Shown here piece by piece: positions 1 through 5,549 of a stretch of 5,863 bases of DNA. The stretch comes from Oscillospiraceae bacterium. Lineage in GTDB: Bacteria > Bacillota > Clostridia > Oscillospirales > Ruminococcaceae. The translations under genes were made by a program, and so were the position numbers. The stretch is from assembly GCA_016302225.1 (NCBI GenBank), contig JAEDOB010000150.1, positions 1 through 5,863 on the forward strand, given 5' to 3'. Below the pieces are notes generated by a model, which saw nothing but the letters and a program-made list of their open reading frames with translations, had not been told where the DNA came from and did no database searches. Numbering within the stretch: the first letter of the stretch is position 1; each line of letters opens with the position of its first letter.

Positions 1-2
1 AG

Positions 3-833
3 AGCATTGCTGTTCTTTCGGAGATCTTCGATTTTCTTGCGGAAAATCATATTACCCGTTCGGACGTGCTGGTCGCTCTCGGCGGCGGCGTTACGGGAGA
101 TATGGCGGGATTTGCGTCGGCGGCATATCTTCGGGGGATAGATTTTGTTCAGATACCCACGACGCTGCTGGCACAGGTGGATTCCTCTGTCGGCGGAAAA
201 ACCGCTGTTGACATCAAGGCGGGAAAGAATCTGGTCGGTGCATTCAAGCAGCCAAAGCTTGTTATCTGCGATATTGACGCTCTTTCCACACTCCCCGAGG
301 AATTTTTTATTGACGGAATGGGCGAGGTCCTTAAGTATGGTATGATAAAATCCGCAGGACTTTTTGACAAGCTGTCCCGTCACGATTTGGGAAATATCAA
401 CGAAATTCTGGAAGATGTTATTGCCGAATGTGTTTCCATCAAGCGTGATGTGGTGGAAAATGACGAGTTCGACACGGGGGAGAGAATGCTTCTCAACTTC
501 GGTCACACGCTGGCGCATTCCATTGAGCAGTATTACAATTACACGGGAATTTCCCACGGCAAGGCGGTTTCGGTGGGAATGATGATGATAACCCGTCTGG
601 CGGAGGATAACGGACTTTGCAGAAAGGGTCTTACGGACGATCTGACTGCCTGCCTTGACCTGTACAAGCTGAATATTTCCGTTGAACCAAAGCCCTATGA
701 ATTGGGTGAAGCCGCTCTCAACGACAAGAAGCGAATGGGCGGTTCCATAAACATAATTATCTGCGAGGACGCAGGAAAGTCGTTTATCAAGAAAATGCCC
801 GTTCCCGAATTTTTAGAGATGCTGAAAGGATGA
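3..833 (+). CDS. aroB: 3-dehydroquinate synthase, 5'-truncated by window edge
   Basis: This cytosolic NAD- and divalent-metal-dependent enzyme turns DAHP into 3-dehydroquinate, the second shikimate step. The frame is open from base 3 to the TGA at 831-833, giving 276 codons; relative to the usual 350-360 residues, about the first 80 are missing off the left edge. The GTG at 66 is internal, because the frame continues upstream (SIAVLSEIFDFLAENH...). Visible family motifs are the NAD-binding GGGVTGD (81-101), the QIPTTLLAQVDSSVGGKTAVD stretch, GKNLVGAF, and the three expected zinc ligands: Glu in GMGEVLKYG (324-326), His in NFGHTLAHS (504-506) and His in ISHGKAV (555-557). A late NDKKRMGG segment matches the family's DKK motif. 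Its stop overlaps an aroA start codon in ATGA, so the two genes are co-transcribed and probably translationally coupled. No key residue is missing in the visible part. Confidence 0.96.
   Translation, partial: SIAVLSEIFDFLAENHITRSDVLVALGGGVTGDMAGFASAAYLRGIDFVQIPTTLLAQVDSSVGGKTAVDIKAGKNLVGAFKQPKLVICDIDALSTLPEEFFIDGMGEVLKYGMIKSAGLFDKLSRHDLGNINEILEDVIAECVSIKRDVVENDEFDTGERMLLNFGHTLAHSIEQYYNYTGISHGKAVSVGMMMITRLAEDNGLCRKGLTDDLTACLDLYKLNISVEPKPYELGEAALNDKKRMGGSINIIICEDAGKSFIKKMPVPEFLEMLKG
825..830 (+). promoter_or_regulatory. ribosome binding site favouring the second aroA ATG
   Basis: AAAGGA at 825-830 lies 8 bases before the ATG at 839, an ideal Shine-Dalgarno distance. The ATG at 830 has only a weaker AGAGA (815-819) upstream. 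The site lies inside the last aroB codons, which fits coupled translation. Confidence 0.55.
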
Positions 834-2083
834 ATCATATGAACGTTACCGTTTTTCCCGGCAGGCTTTCGGGAAGTGTGGATATTCCGTCCTCAAAAAG
901 CTTCTCTCACCGATGCCTGATAGCTGCGGCACTTTCCGACGGAGTGTCGGTGGTGTCCAACGTTACAAATTCCGTGGACATTGCGGCGACCGTTTCCGCT
1001 ATGACGGCAATGGGTGCCGAGATCTCCGTAAACGGCAGCGAGTACACGGTAAAGGGCATTTCGTCCCCGAAAACGTCCGCTGTTATCGACTGCTGCGAAA
1101 GCGGTTCCACACTGCGTTTTCTAATTCCCGTAACGTCTGCTTTGGGAATTTCCGCAGAATTTCTGGGAAGGGGAAAGCTGCCCGAAAGACCTATTACTCC
1201 CTACATTAGGGAAATGAGCAAAAAGGGCGTCACCTTCGATTATGAGAACACCATGCCTTTTTCCGTCAGCGGAAGGCTTTGTCCCGGAGAATATCTCCTT
1301 GAGGGGGACATTTCTTCGCAGTTTATTACGGGGCTGCTGTTTGCGCTTCCGCTTTGTGCGGGAGATTCCGTTATAAAGCTGACCTCTCGTCTGGAATCCA
1401 AGCCTTATGCGGATATGACGGTTTCCGTTCTTCGGGATTTCGGGATTTCTGTTCGTGAAGCTAATATTGACGGACAGCTTTGCTATCTTATCCGGGGAAA
1501 TCAGCATTATAAGGCGAAAAACTGCGCCGTTGAGGGCGATTTTTCGCAGGCGGCTTTCTTTTTTACCGCAAATGCTCTGGGTTCATCTGTCGATGTAAAA
1601 AATCTTAATAAAAATTCTGTACAAGGTGACAAGAAAATCCTTGAAATTTTAGATGAAATAGGTTATAATAAAAATAGTGGCGTTTTACAGAATTTTACGG
1701 CGGACGCCGCCGACATTCCCGACCTTGTGCCGATACTGACGGTGCTTGCTTCTTTTACGTCCGAAAAGTCGGAAATTGTCGGCGCAAAGCGTCTTAAAAT
1801 CAAGGAAAGTGACCGTCTGACGGCTATTGCAAATGCGCTTAATGCCATTGGCGGAAATGTCAGGGCTTTTGAGGACAGGCTGGAAATAATTCCCGTACAT
1901 GGCTTCAAGGGCGGTACCGTTGACGGCTGCAACGACCACAGAATAGTAATGTCCGCAGCAATTGCGGCTCTCAGGGCAGACGCTCCCGTTACCATTCTGG
2001 GCGCAGAAGCGGTGAACAAATCCTATCCCACCTTCTTTGATGATTTTACAAGGCTTGGCGGAAAAATCGAAATCACAGGATAA
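830..2083 (+). CDS. aroA: 3-phosphoshikimate 1-carboxyvinyltransferase (EPSP synthase)
   Basis: The enzyme joins phosphoenolpyruvate to shikimate-3-phosphate, the sixth shikimate step. Read from the ATG at 830 it has 417 residues, a normal length. Active-site positions equivalent to E. coli are present: Lys23, Ser24 and Arg28 (SSKSFSHR), Arg96 (ESGSTLRF), ERP at 119-121, Ser162-Ser163-Gln164, EGD at 235-237, QGD at 265-267, Asp298 (IPD), Lys325-Glu326-Arg329 (KESDR), Arg371 (NDHR) and Lys397 (NKSYP). The position matching E. coli Pro101 is Phe97, so the PEP-loop is not the enterobacterial type. The start is uncertain: ATG 830 overlaps the aroB stop, but a second in-frame ATG at 839 (MNVTVFPG, 414 residues) lies 8 bases after AAAGGA and has the better ribosome site. 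Codons 257-288 are strikingly AT-rich compared with the rest, although their protein sequence aligns normally with the family. Confidence 0.96.
   Translation: MNHMNVTVFPGRLSGSVDIPSSKSFSHRCLIAAALSDGVSVVSNVTNSVDIAATVSAMTAMGAEISVNGSEYTVKGISSPKTSAVIDCCESGSTLRFLIPVTSALGISAEFLGRGKLPERPITPYIREMSKKGVTFDYENTMPFSVSGRLCPGEYLLEGDISSQFITGLLFALPLCAGDSVIKLTSRLESKPYADMTVSVLRDFGISVREANIDGQLCYLIRGNQHYKAKNCAVEGDFSQAAFFFTANALGSSVDVKNLNKNSVQGDKKILEILDEIGYNKNSGVLQNFTADAADIPDLVPILTVLASFTSEKSEIVGAKRLKIKESDRLTAIANALNAIGGNVRAFEDRLEIIPVHGFKGGTVDGCNDHRIVMSAAIAALRADAPVTILGAEAVNKSYPTFFDDFTRLGGKIEITG
1641..1669 (+). promoter_or_regulatory. candidate internal sigma-A promoter inside aroA
   Basis: TTGAAA (1641-1646) and TATAAT (1664-1669) are separated by exactly 17 bases, so 11 of 12 positions match the TTGACA/TATAAT consensus at optimal spacing. 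It lies in a roughly 100-base AT-rich patch of the aroA coding region, about 440 bases upstream of the aroC start and on the same strand. Initiation would be expected near 1676. It could boost aroC transcription. Because it is inside a coding region and unsupported by expression data, activity is only inferred. Confidence 0.45.
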
Positions 2084-2088
2084 TAATT

Positions 2089-2096
2089 AGAAAGGG
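2089..2096 (+). promoter_or_regulatory. ribosome binding site deciding the TTG start of aroC
   Basis: AGAAAGGG lies 10 bases upstream of TTG 2107. The spacer ends in the 8-base palindrome GAAGCTTC (2099-2106), directly against the start codon. This is the only purine-rich site near the conserved N-terminus, so it supports the TTG. Confidence 0.65.
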
Positions 2097-2106
2097 TTGA
2101 AGCTTC

Positions 2107-3198
2107 TTGTCATCTTTCTGGAATCACAACATTACAATTTCCATATTCGGAGAATCACACGGACCTGCCATTGGTGCAGTTATCGACAATCTTCCTCCCG
2201 GGGAAGCCATTGATATGGAGGAGCTTCTTTCATTTATGGAAAGAAGAGCACCCAAAAAGGACAAAACCTCCACACAGCGCAGAGAAAGCGATATGCCGAA
2301 CATTATGTCGGGCGTTTACAACGGCAGAACCACAGGCACACCTCTTGCTGTTTTCATCAACAACACCGACCAGCATTCTCAGGACTACGGAAACGTGGCA
2401 AAGCTTGCCCGTCCCGGTCATGCAGATTATACGGGTGCACTGCGCTACAAGGGCTTCAATGACGTAAGAGGCGGCGGACATTTTTCCGGCCGTCTGACTG
2501 CTCCGCTGGTCTTTGCGGGTGCTATCTGCGGTCAGATACTTGAAAGACGGGGCATTTACACCGCAACTCATATCAAGCAGATACACAAGATAAAGGACGC
2601 TTCATTTGATCCCACAAATATCACAAGAGAGCAGGCAATCGCTCTCAGACACAAGAAATTCCCCGTTATCAACGATAAAAAGGGTGAAGCGATGGTTGCC
2701 GACATTGAAGCGGCAAGAACTTCTCTGGACAGTCTGGGCGGCATTATCGAATGCGCTGTTATCAACGTTCCCGCAGGCGTGGGTTCGCCTATGTTCGAGG
2801 GTCTGGAAAACAGCATTTCACGGCTTGTTTTCGGAATTCCCGCTGTTAAGGGAATTGAGTTCGGTGCGGGCTTTGATGTGGTAAATCTTACGGGAAGTCA
2901 GAACAATGACGAATTCTATGTGAACGAACAGGGACACGTTCTCACGAAAACCAACAATCACGGCGGTATTCTGGGCGGTATTTCCTCGGGAATGCCTATC
3001 GTGTTCCGAACAGCCTTCAAGCCCACTCCGTCAATTGCCAGGGAGCAGAACACCATTGACTACTCCACCATGACAAATGACGTTATCATCGTCAAGGGCA
3101 GACACGACCCCTGTGTTGTGCCCAGAGCAGTTCCATGCGTTGAGGCGGCTGCTAACATTGCAATTCTTTCACATATGCTGGATTATCCTAATTTTTGA
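2107..3198 (+). CDS. aroC: chorismate synthase
   Basis: This FMN-dependent enzyme removes phosphate from EPSP by 1,4-elimination to make chorismate, the last common precursor of aromatic amino acids and folate. The product is 363 residues, the usual length. It starts at TTG: an in-frame TGA at 2098-2100 rules out an earlier start, and the next in-frame ATG (residue 37) would remove the conserved N-terminus. AGAAAGGG (2089-2096) precedes the TTG by 10 bases. Family signatures are GESHGPAIG with His18, TQRRESD (56-62), TGTPLAV, NTDQHSQDY, RPGHADYTG with His105 (matching the catalytic histidines), GGGHFSGR (122-129), GSQNNDEF, HGGILGGISSG, and KGRHDPCVVPRAVP near the C-terminus. The GGGHFSGR segment replaces the enterobacterial GGGRSSAR. 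It is the third gene of the aroB-aroA-aroC operon. Confidence 0.97.
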   Translation: MSSFWNHNITISIFGESHGPAIGAVIDNLPPGEAIDMEELLSFMERRAPKKDKTSTQRRESDMPNIMSGVYNGRTTGTPLAVFINNTDQHSQDYGNVAKLARPGHADYTGALRYKGFNDVRGGGHFSGRLTAPLVFAGAICGQILERRGIYTATHIKQIHKIKDASFDPTNITREQAIALRHKKFPVINDKKGEAMVADIEAARTSLDSLGGIIECAVINVPAGVGSPMFEGLENSISRLVFGIPAVKGIEFGAGFDVVNLTGSQNNDEFYVNEQGHVLTKTNNHGGILGGISSGMPIVFRTAFKPTPSIAREQNTIDYSTMTNDVIIVKGRHDPCVVPRAVPCVEAAANIAILSHMLDYPNF

Positions 3199-3204
3199 TA
3201 TTTA

Positions 3205-3276
3205 GGAAATCAATGATTAGATCGACAATTTCATTTTTCTCGTATATAGGCGGGGGAACACCCATTAATCATTTCC
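3205..3276. repeat. spaced inverted repeat in the aroC-DUF4364 gap
   Basis: AATGATTA (3212-3219) is perfectly complementary in reverse to TAATCATT (3266-3273). GGAAA (3205-3209) extends the left arm, and TTTCC (3272-3276) gives the same extension on the right if three left-arm bases are looped out. The 46 bases between the 8-base arms hold the candidate promoter. An operator pair for a local regulator is one reading; chance in AT-rich DNA is another. Confidence 0.35.
3222..3250 (+). promoter_or_regulatory. weak candidate promoter for the DUF4364 gene
   Basis: TCGACA (3222-3227) and TATAGG (3245-3250) are 17 bases apart; the -35 box matches 5 of 6 and the -10 box 4 of 6. An overlapping TATATA (3243-3248) gives 15-base spacing. 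The pair sits between the arms of the inverted repeat at 3205-3276. No better promoter pair is visible in the 117-base gap, so the DUF4364 gene may also be read through from aroC. Confidence 0.3.
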
Positions 3277-3305
3277 GTAGTATACGCTGATCGTGATAAC
3301 GGTTT

Positions 3306-3311
3306 GGAGGG
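3306..3311 (+). promoter_or_regulatory. ribosome binding site fixing the DUF4364 start
   Basis: GGAGGG at 3306-3311 is followed four bases later by ATG 3316. The in-frame TTG at 3304 overlaps this Shine-Dalgarno sequence and has no site of its own, so ATG 3316 is the start. Confidence 0.8.
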
Positions 3312-3315
3312 TAAA

Positions 3316-3870
3316 ATGGACGAAGATATTTCACACATTGAAGTGAATTCGCTTCACTCGGTCAAGGTCTTGCTTTGCTATCTTCTCAATAAGCTCAATG
3401 TCCCCATTACACATGACGAGCTTGTGGAGATAATTATGGACAGCGAGATAATAAATTATTTCTATTTTTCCGATGCTATTGCCGTCCTTGAAGAAACCGG
3501 TGCGGTCATTGTCAGCGAAAAGGACGGTAAGACGGTCTATACCCTCGGCGAAAAGGGCAGAATGAGTGCCGAATTTTTCTCCGATAATGTGCACGAGATA
3601 TTCAGAAAGCGTCTTATGACGGCTGCGCTGCGGCATATGTCGGTAAAGCGAAGGAATGCCATTGTTGACAATAATATTACTGACGCTCCCAATGGCTGCT
3701 ATCTCAACACCGTCATAAAGGACAGCGGTTTTGATCTGCTGAAAATGAGCATATACGCCCCCGACCGTGAGCAGGCGGAGTTTATGAAGGACAAGATCTT
3801 TGCCGACCCTGTTGAATTTTACCGCAAGGTAATAGATTTTGTCCTCGACAATAAGGAAGAAGAACCGTAA
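3316..3870 (+). CDS. DUF4364 family winged-helix protein
   Basis: The 184-residue soluble protein resembles the Firmicutes DUF4364 family, recognised from pattern rather than a search. Residues about 10-85 look like a PadR-like winged helix: a leading helix (SVKVLLCYLLNKLNVPITHDEL), a recognition-helix region around INYFYFSDAIAVLEETGAV, a beta wing (EKDGKTVYTL) and the closing GEKGRMSAEFF typical of this fold. The C-terminal half (about 100-180) has alternating strands and helices, including the family-like block LLKMSIYAPDREQAEFM. There is no signal peptide or membrane segment. DNA binding is inferred from the fold; targets and effector are unknown. It lies 117 bases after aroC on the same strand and is closed by the hairpin that follows. 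Neighbouring aro genes do not prove it controls them; DUF4364 genes are generally uncharacterised. Confidence 0.8.
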   Translation: MDEDISHIEVNSLHSVKVLLCYLLNKLNVPITHDELVEIIMDSEIINYFYFSDAIAVLEETGAVIVSEKDGKTVYTLGEKGRMSAEFFSDNVHEIFRKRLMTAALRHMSVKRRNAIVDNNITDAPNGCYLNTVIKDSGFDLLKMSIYAPDREQAEFMKDKIFADPVEFYRKVIDFVLDNKEEEP

Positions 3871-3913
3871 AAATTACCGCCGTTTCCGAAGAAATCCGAA
3901 AACGGCGGTTTTG
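3871..3913. terminator. bidirectional intrinsic terminator
   Basis: Arms ACCGCCGTTT (3876-3885) and AAACGGCGGT (3900-3909) form a perfect 10-base-pair stem, with a further CG/CG pair beyond one mismatch. TTTT (3909-3912) follows on the + strand, and on the - strand the stem is followed by an AATTTTT run (complement of 3869-3875). It therefore can end the DUF4364 transcript from the left and the EAL operon from the right, as expected between convergent genes. Confidence 0.85.
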
Positions 3914-3961
3914 CATTGTCTAAACAGATACATCACTAAATCGGCAGAAATGTTGAATAGG

Positions 3962-5167
3962 TCAGCACTTCTTCAAGTCAACACAGGCAACGATAAAATC
4001 ACCTGTTTTGCTGTAAAATTTCGATGAAATGGTTTTGCAGGACATACCCGTTGCGGCGGAAATGTACCAGCCCGAAATAAACGGGTCCTCAATCTGCTCG
4101 CTGACGGCATAGAAATAGTTCTTTATGCCGTGATTATCTCCGGGGACGGCGGGGGAGAAGCCGTTCAATATCTCCTGATCGGGGTGCATAACTGTCTGCG
4201 TTATCTGAACGCCGTTTTTGTCAATAAGGAATGCTGCCTCCAGCTCGTCATGCTCAGCCATATATTCTTCCAGCTCATGGTCATAATCGGTGCCGTCGGA
4301 GCAGCTAAGACGGTTTACCAGATCATAGATGATACGCTTATAGGTTTCCACCTGCATTGTGACAACGGTGGGATTTTTCTTTATGCTGATGTTGAGCTTC
4401 TGTGCCGCCGCTTCAAGGCGAATTCTTGTGTCATTGGAGAAAAGCGTGTTGAACTTGTCGGGACGTGAGAAGTAAAAGCCCTGAAAATAGTCAACTCCCA
4501 TAAGCATACAGGTGATGACCTCGTCCACCGTTTCAACGCCCTCGGCAACGGTCATTGCGCCGCACTGTCTGGCGGTGTTGATTATGGACTTGAAAACCTC
4601 CTGATTATAGTTGTTGGATTCGATACCCGCAACGATCATCTTGTCTATCTTTATAATATCGGGGTTTACAAGGCGGATACGGTTTAGAGTGTCAAAGCCT
4701 GTACCTACGTTGTCAAGGGCTATCAGGAACCCTCGGCTGCGGTAAAAGTCCACAAATTTCATCAGATTGAAATTGTCCTTTACCATAGACTCGTTCAGCT
4801 CAATAACGATATTTCGGCTGGAAAGCCTGTTTTCCTCGGCGGTGCGCAGTATCTCGCCCGTGCCCGAAATTACTTCGTTCAGGACGGAGGTTTCAAAGTT
4901 TATGAAGAGCATTGCTTCGCTGCTTTGGCTGCTGAACGCCTTCATCGCCTTTTCTCGGCAAAGCCTGTCAAGCTTTAGGACTGCGCCGTTCTCTCTGGCG
5001 TATGTAAACATAAAGTAGGGGGACACTATCTCGCCGTCGTAAACACCTCGGCTGAGTGCCTCCATTCCTATGACTTTTTTCGTGTTAAGGCTGAATATGG
5101 GCTGGAAGTCAACGTAGATGTCCTCGTTTTCGATAACCGAAGCGACTATATCATTTGTAATATTCAT
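3962..5167 (-). CDS. EAL-domain protein with PAS/Cache-like C-terminal domain (YkuI-like)
   Basis: The 401-residue cytosolic protein has an EAL domain at about 10-245 (cyclic-di-GMP phosphodiesterase family) and a C-terminal domain at about 275-401. Catalytic-set residues, compared with RocR from memory, are Glu36 (MEALSR), Asn90 (FINFE), Glu123 (IELNE), Asp152, Lys173 (IKIDK), Glu209 (VAEGVET) and Gln229 (YFQGFYFSRP). The canonical DDFGTG is DNVGTG here, so the second metal-binding aspartate is Asn153; activity may be weakened and the protein could be a cyclic-di-GMP receptor instead. The C-terminal block (FLIDKNGVQ..., FISGWYISAATG, then TISSKFYS and FIVACVDL) resembles the PAS/Cache-like domain of Bacillus YkuI. 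No GGDEF domain or membrane segment is seen. ATG 5167 follows AGGAG by 10 bases; the gene is last in its operon. Confidence 0.88.
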   Translation of the reverse strand: MNITNDIVASVIENEDIYVDFQPIFSLNTKKVIGMEALSRGVYDGEIVSPYFMFTYARENGAVLKLDRLCREKAMKAFSSQSSEAMLFINFETSVLNEVISGTGEILRTAEENRLSSRNIVIELNESMVKDNFNLMKFVDFYRSRGFLIALDNVGTGFDTLNRIRLVNPDIIKIDKMIVAGIESNNYNQEVFKSIINTARQCGAMTVAEGVETVDEVITCMLMGVDYFQGFYFSRPDKFNTLFSNDTRIRLEAAAQKLNISIKKNPTVVTMQVETYKRIIYDLVNRLSCSDGTDYDHELEEYMAEHDELEAAFLIDKNGVQITQTVMHPDQEILNGFSPAVPGDNHGIKNYFYAVSEQIEDPFISGWYISAATGMSCKTISSKFYSKTGDFIVACVDLKKC

Positions 5168-5177
5168 AGGGGCAAAA

Positions 5178-5182
5178 CTCCT
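5178..5182 (-). promoter_or_regulatory. ribosome binding site of the EAL gene
   Basis: On the minus strand AGGAG (5182 down to 5178) lies 10 bases before ATG 5167 and two bases after the TAG stop (5187-5185) of the upstream membrane-protein gene. This tight junction supports co-transcription and the chosen start. Confidence 0.7.
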
Positions 5183-5184
5183 AG

Positions 5185-5541
5185 CTATGGATTATGGTAA
5201 TTTCTGATCTTTTCATTCAGAGCGTTATAAAGTGAGTAAAGCTTCTGCACGTTATTTTCTAAGAAATAGTAGTGGGATATGTAAGGGATAAGCAAAGCAA
5301 GCAGCAGCAGGGAAAGCAGAAAAAACGCAGGAATTTTCAGTGCTGCCGCCGCTGCCATTGCAATAAACAGCAGCAGCGCAAACAACACGGTCACAATAAG
5401 ATGTATAAGCCGTTCATGCTGCATAAAACCTATTTGCATAGGCATTTCGGCGAATATCCTTTCCAGCTCCTCACGGCTGAGGAAATTGTCCGCAAGTGCC
5501 TTTTCGATGAAGGCTATATAATCCGAAAGATACTTTTTCAT
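5185..5541 (-). CDS. small two-segment membrane protein, unknown function
   Basis: I do not recognise this 118-residue protein. Residues 1-45 are charged and helical (FIEKALADNFLSREELERIFAE), the shape of a short helical regulatory or interaction segment. Two hydrophobic stretches follow, about 46-68 and 71-92, separated by a short turn (LKIPAFF), predicting a membrane hairpin. A polar C-terminal tail (ENNVQKLYSLYNALNEKIRNYHNP) is amphipathic and possibly coiled. Both ends are therefore expected on the same face, most likely the cytoplasm. The ATG lies 8 bases after the stop of the cytidylate-kinase-like gene and has no clear Shine-Dalgarno sequence, so translation is probably coupled. The EAL gene begins 17 bases downstream. 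The context suggests a membrane partner for the soluble EAL protein, which is only inference. Confidence 0.72.
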   Translation of the reverse strand: MKKYLSDYIAFIEKALADNFLSREELERIFAEMPMQIGFMQHERLIHLIVTVLFALLLFIAMAAAAALKIPAFFLLSLLLLALLIPYISHYYFLENNVQKLYSLYNALNEKIRNYHNP

Positions 5542-5549
5542 AGGACGTA

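Noticed and set aside
1121..1507. 128-codon open frame antisense to aroA
   Set aside because: It lies wholly within a clearly conserved aroA and its translation shows no recognisable family; it is a by-product of the aroA codon pattern.
1663..2019. 118-codon open frame antisense to the aroA 3' half
   Set aside because: Full overlap with conserved aroA motifs (KESDR, NDHR), low-complexity Ala/Ser-rich product and no ribosome site recognised.
2230..2586. 118-codon open frame antisense to aroC
   Set aside because: It overlaps the conserved aroC core and has no family resemblance.
3199..3240. Terminator directly after aroC (GAAAT/ATTTC followed by ATTTTTCT)
   Set aside because: The stem is five AT-rich pairs with a long loop, too weak to call; readthrough into the DUF4364 gene remains possible.
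3304..3306. TTG start for the DUF4364 gene
   Set aside because: It overlaps the GGAGGG Shine-Dalgarno sequence that serves the ATG at 3316.
3199..3315. T-box, riboswitch or small RNA in the aroC-DUF4364 gap
   Set aside because: No T-box bulge sequence, specifier stem or known riboswitch core was seen in these 117 bases.
3914..3961. Small gene or RNA between the terminator and the EAL stop
   Set aside because: The 48 bases show no start with ribosome site and no strong structure; treated as the EAL operon's 3' untranslated tail.
4130..4468. 112-codon + strand frame with hydrophobic stretches
   Set aside because: It is antisense to the EAL protein's C-terminal half, whose coding frame is well supported; the hydrophobic look comes from the complementary codons.
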